A DNA stretch of 10,302 nt from Parvularculaceae bacterium (GTDB lineage Bacteria; Pseudomonadota; Alphaproteobacteria; Caulobacterales; Parvularculaceae), in the NCBI GenBank assembly GCA_004213235.1, contig SHAI01000074.1, positions 1 through 10,302 of the forward strand, written 5' to 3'. The notes below the pieces were generated by a model. That model searched no databases. It saw nothing but the letters and a program-made list of their open reading frames with translations, and was not told the origin of the DNA. The position numbers and the translations under genes were made by a program. Shown one piece after another: positions 1 through 6,747 of this stretch. The first letter of the stretch is position 1. Each line of letters begins with the position of its first letter.

Positions 1-1
1 T

Positions 2-883
2 AACGGCGACGCGGTTCTTCCCGTGGCACAGGCCTTCCCCGATGCCGTCGCTGACGGTATTGTCGATCGTTCCCGATTAAGTCGTGTCTTGAATAATGCC
101 GAAGATATAAAAAAGCTGGAAGCAATTGTTCACCCGCTCGTGGCAAAGGACCGCATGGCGGCAATTGACAGCGCGCGGGCGGCTGGCAAAGCGGTCATGG
201 TCCTTGATATCCCGTTACTTTTTGAGACAGGTGCTGCGGGCTTTTTTGATGGCATCGTCGTTGTGTCTGCGCCAGCTTATGTCCAGCGTGCGCGTGTCCT
301 GGAGCGCGATGGCATGAGCCAGCAAAAATTTGAACAAATCCTGGCGAAACAGACACCTGATGAGGAAAAAAGATCCCGGGCTGATTATGTAATTGATACT
401 AATTTAGATATCGGGCAAAGCCGTTTGCTGGTTGAACAATGTTGGGTACGGATTAATGAGGGAGATACCCCTTCCGGCCAAGTTCAGTCGCAGTTTACAT
501 CAGACCATCGTTTGGCCGTTTATGGTGCCCTCGCTACCGAAAAACCGTCGGCTTATGGCCTTGCGAATATCGAAGGTAGCTGGGTGCCTGGTATCATTAA
601 CGGTCATGTTACTGGCACGGGCGCAGAAACGGGTGCAGACACGGACCTTAATAGCCCGGCAATCAAGTTGGATGACGGTGGTGAGAAGGACGGTGGTAAG
701 AAAGGCGGCGGTGAGAAGATCGAGGTCAGGGTTTTTGAGGCAGCGGACCTGCCGGGGCACTGGTCCCGCCTGGATGTGGTATTTGGGACTGAAAATAACG
801 CCGCCTATGCGCGGCAGCGGACCCTTGCCCAAACCGAAGACGGGCTTGTTGCGGTCAGCGTATACGCGGCACACAAACGATAA
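2..883 (+). CDS. coaE: Dephospho-CoA kinase (5' partial) with a C-terminal gamma-glutamylcyclotransferase-like extension
   Basis: CoaE phosphorylates the 3'-hydroxyl of dephospho-CoA with ATP, the last step of cytosolic coenzyme A synthesis. The frame is open from base 2, so the N-terminal P-loop region lies outside the window; the GTG at 23 is internal. Visible CoaE hallmarks in order are FPDAV, GIVDRSRL, LEAIVHPLV, LDIPLLFETG (about 203-232), ERDGM and the PDEEKRSRADYVIDT stretch near 355-400. Normal CoaE (about 200 residues) should end near 445-460. Instead the frame continues without stop for about 140 residues. From 512 this tail reads like an AIG2/gamma-glutamylcyclotransferase fold: LAVYGAL, SWVPG, then LPGHWSRLD, YARQR and a final VSVYA. 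No in-frame ATG or GTG lies between 425 and 580, so a separate gene is unlikely. The tail contains a DGGEK-type repeat insertion. The CoaE assignment is firm; the tail assignment is inference from pattern. Confidence 0.9.
   Translation, partial: NGDAVLPVAQAFPDAVADGIVDRSRLSRVLNNAEDIKKLEAIVHPLVAKDRMAAIDSARAAGKAVMVLDIPLLFETGAAGFFDGIVVVSAPAYVQRARVLERDGMSQQKFEQILAKQTPDEEKRSRADYVIDTNLDIGQSRLLVEQCWVRINEGDTPSGQVQSQFTSDHRLAVYGALATEKPSAYGLANIEGSWVPGIINGHVTGTGAETGADTDLNSPAIKLDDGGEKDGGKKGGGEKIEVRVFEAADLPGHWSRLDVVFGTENNAAYARQRTLAQTEDGLVAVSVYAAHKR
674..718 (+). repeat. Three tandem 15-bp repeats inside the coaE extension
   Basis: Three consecutive in-frame 15-bp units at 674-688, 689-703 and 704-718 encode DGGEK, DGGKK and GGGEK. 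The DNA units (GACGGTGGTGAGAAG and close variants) differ at only a few positions, so this is a recent minisatellite-like expansion. It inserts a flexible charged Gly/Lys loop between the presumed beta strands of the cyclotransferase-like domain and keeps the frame open. Confidence 0.85.
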
Positions 884-911
884 GTTGTGCGCGAATTGCT
901 ATGGGCGCATG

Positions 912-926
912 TTCCCGCACCGGGAA
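912..926. other. Small perfect hairpin between convergent coaE and selO
   Basis: TTCCCG (912-917) and CGGGAA (921-926) form a 6-bp stem with a CAC loop in the 63-bp gap between the two convergent stop codons. No T-run follows on either strand, so it is not a canonical intrinsic terminator, but the position suits a 3'-end structure for one or both transcripts. Confidence 0.4.
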
Positions 927-946
927 AAAGTTCGAATGAGACTGGA

Positions 947-2383
947 TCAAAACGCAAACGCAGTGCCCATGGCGCGTATGTCGTCGATCTTCGCGTTGAG
1001 TGGCTGCCAGTCATCGTCCCGTGCGATGGATGCCCAAAGGGTTTCCACTTCTTCAATGAGCATTGTGCAAGGGACATCACGGGTAAAATATTCGTGATTC
1101 AAGCGTTCTGTCCGCGCCGGTGTGAACCCCAGAATTTCGCGGCGGATTTCCTTGAAAGTATCTGACTGATAAATATCAGCATATGGACTATTGAGTGCGC
1201 GTTGCTCTGAGGCGGACCCGCAAAACCAGTCAAAAAACAACCGTTCGAAGGGAAGCTTGGTTTCCTGCATTACCTGGAGCAATTGCCCGACAAATGGAAA
1301 CATTTCCGCGCCAGATGTTTCAACGCCAAGGCGTTTGGCGAAGGCGTCACCCATTGCTTTTTCAAAACACGGACCGAAGTCTTGCAGGGCTTCGTTCAAG
1401 CCCGCTTCCTGACCGATGATGGAAAGGACACCGCCAAGGCGGGACAGGTTCCAGGCAACCGCATCGGGTTGGCGGCCATAGGCGTAAATACCTGTTTGAT
1501 CGAAATAAGCTGCGGTAAAATCAAACTGAACACTTGGTAGAAACCGCCACGGCCCGTAATCAAAACTTTCCCCCGTGACATTCATATTATCCGTATTCAG
1601 AACACCATGGACAAATCCAGCCGCCAGCCATTGCGCAGCCAGGCGGGCACTTTCCTGGACTATTCGTTGAAACAGGGATGATACGCGGGCGGTGCCGGTC
1701 TTCTCGGAAATGTCCGGGTAGAAATTGGTTATGCAGTAATCAACCAATTGGTTCAGTGCTGCTTCGTCTTTTTCGAAACCCAGGCGTTGAAAAATACCAA
1801 ACCGCACATGGCTGTGGGACAGGCGCACCATGACAGCTGACCGGGTCGGTGATGGCTCGTCATTTCGGTCGAGAGATTCACCGGTTTCAATGACGCTGAG
1901 GGTCTTGGAGGTATAAACGCCAAGGGATTCCAACATCTCTGTTGCCAGAATTTCCCGCACCGCGCCCTTTAGCGTCAATCGCCCATCGCCAAACCGGGAA
2001 TATGGGGTCTGGCCAGATCCTTTTGTCCCGAGATCAAGAAGGCGGTTTTTGCCGTCGCGGAGCTGGGCATATAAAAATCCGCGTCCGTCCCCAATTTCCG
2101 GATTATAGGAGCGGAACTGGTGCCCGTGATATCGAATGGCGATTGGCGCGGGAATGTTGTCTGGCAGTGGCCGGAAGCGCGCGAAATGGTCGATCCATTC
2201 TGCGTCGGATAACCCGTGGAGCCCGATGGTGGCTGCTGCGCGGTCGTTTCGATAGCGCAAAACGCTGTCTGGGAAAGAAGCGGGTGCAACAATGTCGTAA
2301 AATGGTGCGCCGGCTTCATCGCCCAGGGTCAGATAGGCTGGGTCGGGACGATAGGCGTCTGGCAGGGAAATTTCTTGGCTCAT
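947..2383 (-). CDS. selO: SelO/YdiU (UPF0061) family protein adenylyltransferase, divergent form
   Basis: SelO is a pseudokinase-fold enzyme that transfers AMP from ATP to Ser, Thr or Tyr of protein substrates; in bacteria it is linked to redox stress. The 478-residue protein shows the family signature in order: HGHQF (86-90), GDGRG (98-102), KGSGQTPYSR with the presumed nucleotide-binding K121 (121-130), GDGR (132-135), RFGIF (194-198), and HGVLNTDNM (259-267) followed by FDYGP (274-278). D265, N266 and D275 have the same spacing as the catalytic base and metal ligands described for Pseudomonas SelO, so activity is expected. The family motif HQFG and the usual C-terminal region are altered: the protein ends in an EVETLW...AMGTAFAF tail without the Cys/Ser-rich end seen in E. 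coli SelO. The start at the ATG complementary to 2381-2383 has a weak AAGG upstream. It is transcribed towards coaE and divergently from the next gene. Confidence 0.88.
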   Translation of the reverse strand: MSQEISLPDAYRPDPAYLTLGDEAGAPFYDIVAPASFPDSVLRYRNDRAAATIGLHGLSDAEWIDHFARFRPLPDNIPAPIAIRYHGHQFRSYNPEIGDGRGFLYAQLRDGKNRLLDLGTKGSGQTPYSRFGDGRLTLKGAVREILATEMLESLGVYTSKTLSVIETGESLDRNDEPSPTRSAVMVRLSHSHVRFGIFQRLGFEKDEAALNQLVDYCITNFYPDISEKTGTARVSSLFQRIVQESARLAAQWLAAGFVHGVLNTDNMNVTGESFDYGPWRFLPSVQFDFTAAYFDQTGIYAYGRQPDAVAWNLSRLGGVLSIIGQEAGLNEALQDFGPCFEKAMGDAFAKRLGVETSGAEMFPFVGQLLQVMQETKLPFERLFFDWFCGSASEQRALNSPYADIYQSDTFKEIRREILGFTPARTERLNHEYFTRDVPCTMLIEEVETLWASIARDDDWQPLNAKIDDIRAMGTAFAF

Positions 2384-2406
2384 AATGAATTTATTTACCT
2401 TGTACC

Positions 2407-2476
2407 CTTTTTTGGCAAATCGGTTTTGCCAGACCGGTTTTGCCAGATCGGTTTTGCCGGACCGGTTTCGCTCGGA
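2407..2476. repeat. 14-bp tandem repeat array, about 4-5 units
   Basis: Units lie at 2421-2434, 2435-2448, 2449-2462 and a degenerate one at 2463-2476, with a further decayed unit at 2407-2420 (10 of 14 matches by eye). The consensus is CGGTTTTGCCAGAY. Odd junctions create an ACCGGT palindrome. The period of 14 is not a multiple of three, and the array sits in the 175-bp divergent region between selO and the threonine ammonia-lyase gene, 24 bp from the selO start. Confidence 0.85.
2413..2431. other. Hairpin at the selO-proximal edge of the 14-bp array
   Basis: TGGCAAA (2413-2419) and TTTGCCA (2425-2431) form a perfect 7-bp stem with a 5-nt loop. Read on the minus strand it would lie in the selO leader, 30-48 nt before the start codon, followed by an A-run rather than a T-run. 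It could be an operator or an RNA structure; its role is unknown. Confidence 0.45.
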
Positions 2477-2558
2477 AACTGGCGCGAGAGGTATTATTCA
2501 GCTTGATTGCGGCGCACAATGTTTTCAATCTGCCGGAAAGGCAACAAGGGAATAGACC

Positions 2559-3812
2559 ATGAGTCCTCTGGACCAAACGACGCCGCGGCCCGCCGACCTT
2601 TCAGCACTGCCCGCTGCTGACGCTGTAATCGCGGCGGCGGCGCGCATTGGCAGTCAGGTTCCGTGCAGTCCTTTGATCCAGGCGGAAAAGCTCGGCGCGA
2701 TTACCGGTGCCGATATTTGGCTAAAGCTTGAAAATCTCCAGTATACGGGGGCGTTTAAGGAGCGCGGTGCCCTTAATAGACTGTTATTACTGTCTCAATC
2801 GGCGCGCGATGTTGGTGTGATAGCAGCCTCGGCGGGAAATCACGCCCAAGGCCTTGCCTATCATGCAAGTCGCCTTGGTGTGTCGGCGACAATTGTCATG
2901 CCAACGACAACGCCGGAAGTGAAAGTACGCCAGACCAGGGCGCTTGGTGCGGAGGTTGTTCTTGCTGGTGATGATTATGACGACGCCTATGCGGAGGCCG
3001 CCCGGCGGTGCGCAGCTTCGGGACGAACCTTCGTTCATCCCTTTGACGACCCGGATGTGATCGCCGGGCAGGGCACTGTCGCTCTGGAAATGCTGGACCA
3101 GGGCGGTCATTTCGATGTGCTCGCCGTGCCCATTGGCGGCGGTGGGCTTATCTCCGGCATGGCGCTTGCGGCCAAGGCAAAACAGCCCGGCATAGAGATT
3201 ATCGGTGTTCAGGCAGCGCTATTTCCTTCCATGTTAAACGCGCTGGACGATGGTGATCGCCCGGTGGGTGGCTCTTCTCTCGCGGAAGGTATCGCGGTGA
3301 AAGTCGCTGGCCAGCTGACGCGGGAGATCGTTCGTACCCATGTGGATGATATCATCACGGTTGATGAACGCTCTTTAGAGCGGGCGCTCAGCCTGTTGAT
3401 GAATGAACAAAAACTCCTCGTTGAAGGTGCTGGCGCGGCTGGGCTGGCGGCCGTTTTATCTCACCCAGACAGGTTTAAGGGCCGCAAAGTGGGGCTTGTG
3501 CTGTGTGGCGGTAATATCGATCAAAGATTGTTATCGATGATTTTGATGCGCGATCTGGCGCGGTCCGGCCGGCTGGCGCGCCTTCGGGTGATGCTGCTCG
3601 ACAAGCCGGGCCAGCTCGTCCGCGTGGCGACGATCATCGCAGATACGGGCGGCAATGTGATCGATGTTGGCCACCACCGCGTTTATTCAGACCTGCCAGC
3701 AAAGATGACATGTATGGACGTCACGATCGATACCGAAGGGGAGGCACACTTAAAGCGCATCCTCTCAAACCTCGAGAGTGAAGGATATGAGGTTGAGATC
3801 GCGGCTTACTGA
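2559..3812 (+). CDS. ilvA: Threonine ammonia-lyase, medium form with one ACT domain
   Basis: This PLP enzyme deaminates L-threonine to 2-oxobutanoate and ammonia, feeding isoleucine synthesis or threonine catabolism. The 417-residue protein has the fold-type II PLP lyase pattern: FKERGALN with Schiff-base lysine K67, SAGNHAQG (91-98) for substrate carboxylate binding, the phosphate-binding loop GGGGL (193-197), and CGGNID (316-321). A single C-terminal ACT domain starts near residue 341 (LRVMLLDKPGQL) and presumably carries allosteric control. One ACT domain and this length fit the medium or catabolic-like form rather than the E. coli IlvA with a larger regulatory region, so the symbol is by function and tdcB-like naming is possible. 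The ATG at 2559 is preceded by AAGGGAA about 8 nt upstream. It is divergent from selO; a 153-bp gap separates it from the NfeD gene. No attenuator peptide rich in Ile or Val codons was seen upstream. Confidence 0.93.
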   Translation: MSPLDQTTPRPADLSALPAADAVIAAAARIGSQVPCSPLIQAEKLGAITGADIWLKLENLQYTGAFKERGALNRLLLLSQSARDVGVIAASAGNHAQGLAYHASRLGVSATIVMPTTTPEVKVRQTRALGAEVVLAGDDYDDAYAEAARRCAASGRTFVHPFDDPDVIAGQGTVALEMLDQGGHFDVLAVPIGGGGLISGMALAAKAKQPGIEIIGVQAALFPSMLNALDDGDRPVGGSSLAEGIAVKVAGQLTREIVRTHVDDIITVDERSLERALSLLMNEQKLLVEGAGAAGLAAVLSHPDRFKGRKVGLVLCGGNIDQRLLSMILMRDLARSGRLARLRVMLLDKPGQLVRVATIIADTGGNVIDVGHHRVYSDLPAKMTCMDVTIDTEGEAHLKRILSNLESEGYEVEIAAY

Positions 3813-3909
3813 TTGCGCGTTTGCGATTATTGCTGCGGCAAACATTTTGATGTTCGCAATTGATTGGTGTTTAGTGTTGGTTCTCTGCGGGGCGAGGGCC
3901 GTATCGACG

Positions 3910-3937
3910 TTGAAACGATCAACAGATTTACTATCTT
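3910..3937 (+). promoter_or_regulatory. Candidate sigma70-type promoter for the NfeD-slipin cassette
   Basis: TTGAAA (3910-3915) and TATCTT (3932-3937) are separated by 16 bp and end 28 bp before the NfeD start. The match is moderate and found by eye. It would let the NfeD-slipin genes be transcribed independently of the threonine ammonia-lyase gene. Confidence 0.35.
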
Positions 3938-3965
3938 ACGCCTTCAGGGAAAGTGGGGTTGATAG

Positions 3966-5507
3966 ATGAAACGAACAGATTTCGGGCCAGCGTCGCATGA
4001 TCACTCGCGCCAATCCCGGATATGGGTGTTGGTCGTTACAGCCTTTCTCGGTGTCGCGGGGCTGATATTGGCCGCTACGGGCGACACGGTTCGCGCCCAG
4101 CAGGCTCCAGCCAATGGGGTCATCCTGACCCTGGAAGGGCCGGTCACCCCGCCAATGGCCGATTATCTCGCCCGCGAAATCAAGGCGGCATCTGATGCGG
4201 GGGCCGAGGCGGTGATCCTGGAGATCGATACGCCTGGCGGCCTCGTCGATTCAATGAAAACGATTATCAAGGCAATCCTGGCGTCGGATACACCGGTCAT
4301 AACCTATGTATCACCCCAGGGGGCGCGCTCGGCGAGTGCCGGTCTTTATATCACATATGCCTCCCACCTCGCCGCGATGGCACCATTTACCAATACCGGT
4401 GCCGCGACCCCGGTTGAAATTGGTGGTGCCAGTCCCTCTGACGAAAACCCTTTTGAGGGAGAAACGCCGTTCCCGGATGAGCCTGGCGCGCCGGTCGGCG
4501 ATGAAGGTTCAGATGCCGATCCAGCCAACCCTGCTGATATATCTGAAGCTGCCGGTGATGATGAGGCGGAAACTGTCTCGCCATTATCGAATTCCGATGC
4601 GATGCGTGCCAAGATAATCAACGATTCCGTTGCCTATATCCGGTCATTGGCCGAAGGGCGTGGGCGCAATGCCGATTGGGCGGAGCGGGCGGTGCGCGAA
4701 GGGGTTTCGGTAACCGCGACAGAAGCGCTGGAAATCGGTGTCGTTGAGATTGTTGCAGAAGATCTGGAAGACCTCCTGAAACAGGCAAATGGCCGGGTTG
4801 TTCAAACGCAAACCGGTGAGAAAACCATTACAACGACAAATCTGGCACTCACCCGCGTGATGCCGCAATTGATCGAGCAGATCCTCGGTTTTATCGCCAA
4901 CCCAAATGTCGCCGCAATATTGTTGACCCTTGGCACCACTGGCCTGATCGCTGAGATCTGGAACCCGGGCTCGGTTTTTCCCGGTGCCATGGGGATCATC
5001 TGTTTGCTCCTCGCGTTCTACGCATTGCAGATGCTTCCCTTTAACTGGCTTGGTATCGCATTGATGATTGTTGGTCTGGTCCTTATTACGTTAGAGGCAT
5101 ACACGCCCACATTTGGGATATCCGGGCTTGCGGGTTTTATTTCATTCGCTGCCGGACTGTTTCTGATCTTCCCGGAAGGCTTTGAAGTTTCCCGCATTGT
5201 GATTGCAACGACCCTGGTGATCCTTGGGGGTATTCTTGGCTTGATCCTGGTGGCTATCGTTGGTTCACGGAACCATGGACCGCTCATCGGCGGCGATGCG
5301 ATTAAGCGCCGCGAGGGTCTCGTCGATGAATGGAATGGCCAAGAGGGCTGGGTTATTGTTGAAGGTGAGCGCTGGCGTGCCCGTGCTGATCGCCCGCTGC
5401 AGCCCGGCGACAAGATCAAGGTGATTGAAGTTGATGGGCTTGTGCTAGTTGTCAAGCAGGCTAAGGCTTACGGCCTTCTCGGCGGTTTAACGCCGAGTGA
5501 CGCTTAA
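3966..5507 (+). CDS. nfeD: NfeD family membrane-bound ClpP-class serine protease (long form, slipin partner)
   Basis: Long NfeD proteins combine an N-terminal ClpP-like serine protease, several membrane segments and a C-terminal OB-fold domain; the archaeal homologue cleaves the hydrophobic C-terminus of its stomatin partner. This 513-residue protein has a membrane or signal segment at about 20-37, DTPGG (88-92), the nucleophile motif GARSASAG (119-126, presumed catalytic S124), and the presumed general base K216 in MRAKIINDS with the following SLAEGRGRN. Between them lies an acidic, proline-rich stretch (about 155-205). Hydrophobic segments follow at about 310-435, then the OB domain (about 450-497; GERWRARADRPLQPGD). 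The first two thirds are expected on the periplasmic side. The gene starts 153 bp after the threonine ammonia-lyase gene and is followed after 14 bp by a second NfeD-like gene, then slipin. The SD is weak (GGGG near 3956), so the start has some uncertainty. Confidence 0.92.
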   Translation: MKRTDFGPASHDHSRQSRIWVLVVTAFLGVAGLILAATGDTVRAQQAPANGVILTLEGPVTPPMADYLAREIKAASDAGAEAVILEIDTPGGLVDSMKTIIKAILASDTPVITYVSPQGARSASAGLYITYASHLAAMAPFTNTGAATPVEIGGASPSDENPFEGETPFPDEPGAPVGDEGSDADPANPADISEAAGDDEAETVSPLSNSDAMRAKIINDSVAYIRSLAEGRGRNADWAERAVREGVSVTATEALEIGVVEIVAEDLEDLLKQANGRVVQTQTGEKTITTTNLALTRVMPQLIEQILGFIANPNVAAILLTLGTTGLIAEIWNPGSVFPGAMGIICLLLAFYALQMLPFNWLGIALMIVGLVLITLEAYTPTFGISGLAGFISFAAGLFLIFPEGFEVSRIVIATTLVILGGILGLILVAIVGSRNHGPLIGGDAIKRREGLVDEWNGQEGWVIVEGERWRARADRPLQPGDKIKVIEVDGLVLVVKQAKAYGLLGGLTPSDA

Positions 5508-5521
5508 CTCTGGCCCACATT

Positions 5522-5833
5522 ATGGTGTTTGATTTTCCCCTCCCCTACCAAGCCGCTTTATTGCTGTGTTGTGGCATATTTATTGGTGGTCTGTGGCAAA
5601 TTGTGAGCTGGTTTTTGTTAAACCGCGATCCGAAGGATTTTCGCCTTGGGCCAGTACAAAAGGGGACGCGCGCGCGCGTTGTCGAATGGCGATCTGGATA
5701 CGGATTCATTGATATTGGTGGTGAGCGCTGGCAAGCCCATTGCGCCAAAGACTTAAAACCGGGTGATCGGGTCAAAGTATCATCCGTAGAGGGATTAAAA
5801 CTTACCGTGCGGCGCGACTCCCGCGCACGCTGA
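5522..5833 (+). CDS. Short NfeD-like protein: membrane anchor plus OB-fold domain
   Basis: This 103-residue protein has one long hydrophobic segment (about residues 9-33) and a C-terminal domain (about 45-97) that resembles the OB domain of the preceding NfeD: GERWQAHCAKDLKPGDRVKV here against GERWRARADRPLQPGDKIKV there, both followed by a hydrophobic strand and a basic residue pair. It lacks any protease domain, like the short NfeD1a/b-type proteins that pair with slipins or flotillins. It starts only 14 bp after the long NfeD stop and precedes slipin, so co-transcription is likely. The likely role is scaffold or adaptor for the SPFH assembly at the inner membrane; this is inferred from family and position. 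The upstream SD is poor, suggesting translational coupling to the preceding gene. Confidence 0.8.
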   Translation: MVFDFPLPYQAALLLCCGIFIGGLWQIVSWFLLNRDPKDFRLGPVQKGTRARVVEWRSGYGFIDIGGERWQAHCAKDLKPGDRVKVSSVEGLKLTVRRDSRAR

Positions 5834-5852
5834 TATTTGGAAGATGCGTTTT

Positions 5853-5876
5853 GTTTGCTCGATGCTGAGTGCAAAC
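5853..5876. other. Weak hairpin in the gap before slipin
   Basis: GTTTGC (5853-5858) and GCAAAC (5871-5876) pair across a 12-nt loop in the 75-bp gap between the short NfeD gene and slipin. No T-run follows, so read-through into slipin is expected. It may be fortuitous or an mRNA-processing structure. Confidence 0.25.
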
Positions 5877-5895
5877 GCGCTCATTGATACACAAT

Positions 5896-5901
5896 AAGGA
5901 G
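5896..5901 (+). promoter_or_regulatory. Ribosome-binding site that sets the slipin start
   Basis: AAGGAG lies 7 nt before the ATG at 5909. The longest open frame starts at a TTG at 5903, only 1 nt from this site, so the ATG is clearly the better start. Confidence 0.8.
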
Positions 5902-5908
5902 ATTGGCG

Positions 5909-6670
5909 ATGCTTGGTGGAATTGGATTTATCGTCTTTTTGGCGGCCGCGTTGATCGGTATTTTGCAGAACGTCATCAAAATTCTGCGGGAATATGAAAA
6001 AGGCGTTGTATTTACGCTCGGGCGTGTTGGTCGACGGGCTGCGGGGCCTGGCCTGGTGCTGTTGGTGCCGGTCATTCAGCAGATGCGCAAGGTAGATATG
6101 CGTACCCTTGTCCATGATGTTCCCACCCAAGACGTTATTTCAAAAGACAATGTCTCCGTGAAGGTGAACGCAGTCATCTATTACCGGGTGGTGGATGCGG
6201 TGCGCGCGGTGGTCCAGGTGGAGAACTTCCAGGCGGCGACCAGCCAGCTAGCACAGACGACACTGCGTTCTGTCCTTGGTAAGCATGATCTCGATGAAAT
6301 GCTGCAGGAGCGAGATAAGCTTAATAAAGACATTCAGGAAATTCTTGATCAACAAACCGAAGCGTGGGGAATCAAGGTTTCCAATGTCGAAATCAAGCAT
6401 GTTGATGTTGACCCGTCGATGATCCGTGCCATCGCCAAGCAGGCCGAAGCCGAACGGGAGCGGCGGGCAAAAGTTATCCTCGCCGAGGGTGAACAACAGG
6501 CTGCATCAAAACTTGCTGAGGCATCACAGATATTGGCTGCATCTTCGGGTGCGATGGAATTGCGGTACCTGAATTCACTTCAGGAGATTGCAAACGACCG
6601 AACCAATACCATTGTTTTCCCTTTTAATGTTCAGGATGCGGCAAAGATGTTCCGGGGTGGCGGTTCCTAG
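5909..6670 (+). CDS. Slipin (stomatin-like SPFH/band 7 protein)
   Basis: Slipins are membrane-anchored SPFH proteins that oligomerise into ring or cage assemblies and act with NfeD-type proteases in membrane microdomain and membrane-protein quality control. The 253-residue protein begins with a hydrophobic hairpin-like segment (about 5-22), then the SPFH domain starting at YEKGVVFTLGR, with GPGLVLLVPVIQ, KVDMRT, TQDVISKDNVSV and the typical AQTTLRSVLGKHDLDEML segment. It continues into an Ala/Glu-rich coiled coil (QAEAERERRAKVILAEGE) and ends in a short hydrophobic stretch with IVFPFN, the region that NfeD cleaves in the archaeal pair. Length and order are normal for a prokaryotic slipin. The two NfeD-type genes directly upstream make this the standard NfeD-slipin arrangement, with an additional short NfeD between them. 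Confidence 0.93.
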   Translation: MLGGIGFIVFLAAALIGILQNVIKILREYEKGVVFTLGRVGRRAAGPGLVLLVPVIQQMRKVDMRTLVHDVPTQDVISKDNVSVKVNAVIYYRVVDAVRAVVQVENFQAATSQLAQTTLRSVLGKHDLDEMLQERDKLNKDIQEILDQQTEAWGIKVSNVEIKHVDVDPSMIRAIAKQAEAERERRAKVILAEGEQQAASKLAEASQILAASSGAMELRYLNSLQEIANDRTNTIVFPFNVQDAAKMFRGGGS

Positions 6671-6708
6671 ACAGTTTAAATTTTCCGCAGGGTAAGATTT
6701 GTGCGGTG

Positions 6709-6747
6709 CAACGGGGATGATTGCTGGTATTCGCCGCCTCCCCGTTG
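6709..6747. other. 9-bp perfect inverted repeat downstream of slipin
   Basis: CAACGGGGA (6709-6717) and TCCCCGTTG (6739-6747) are exact reverse complements across 21 nt. It starts 38 bp after the slipin stop and lies well upstream of the TonB receptor start. No T-run follows, so it could be a Rho-dependent 3' end structure for the NfeD-slipin transcript or part of a structured leader for the receptor. Confidence 0.5.

Noticed and set aside
432..1165. Plus-strand frames at 432-1097 and 887-1165
   Set aside because: They overlap coaE and the antisense of selO, are arginine/serine-rich and show no family motifs; they are shadows of the real genes.
2384..2400. TAAATA as a -10 box for selO with TTGCCA as -35
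   Set aside because: The spacer is about 15 bp and the hexamer would lie almost at the start codon, leaving no leader; too weak to annotate.
4306..5455. Several antisense or alternate-frame ORFs inside nfeD
   Set aside because: Low-complexity shadow translations fully inside a well-supported gene with clear protease and OB motifs.
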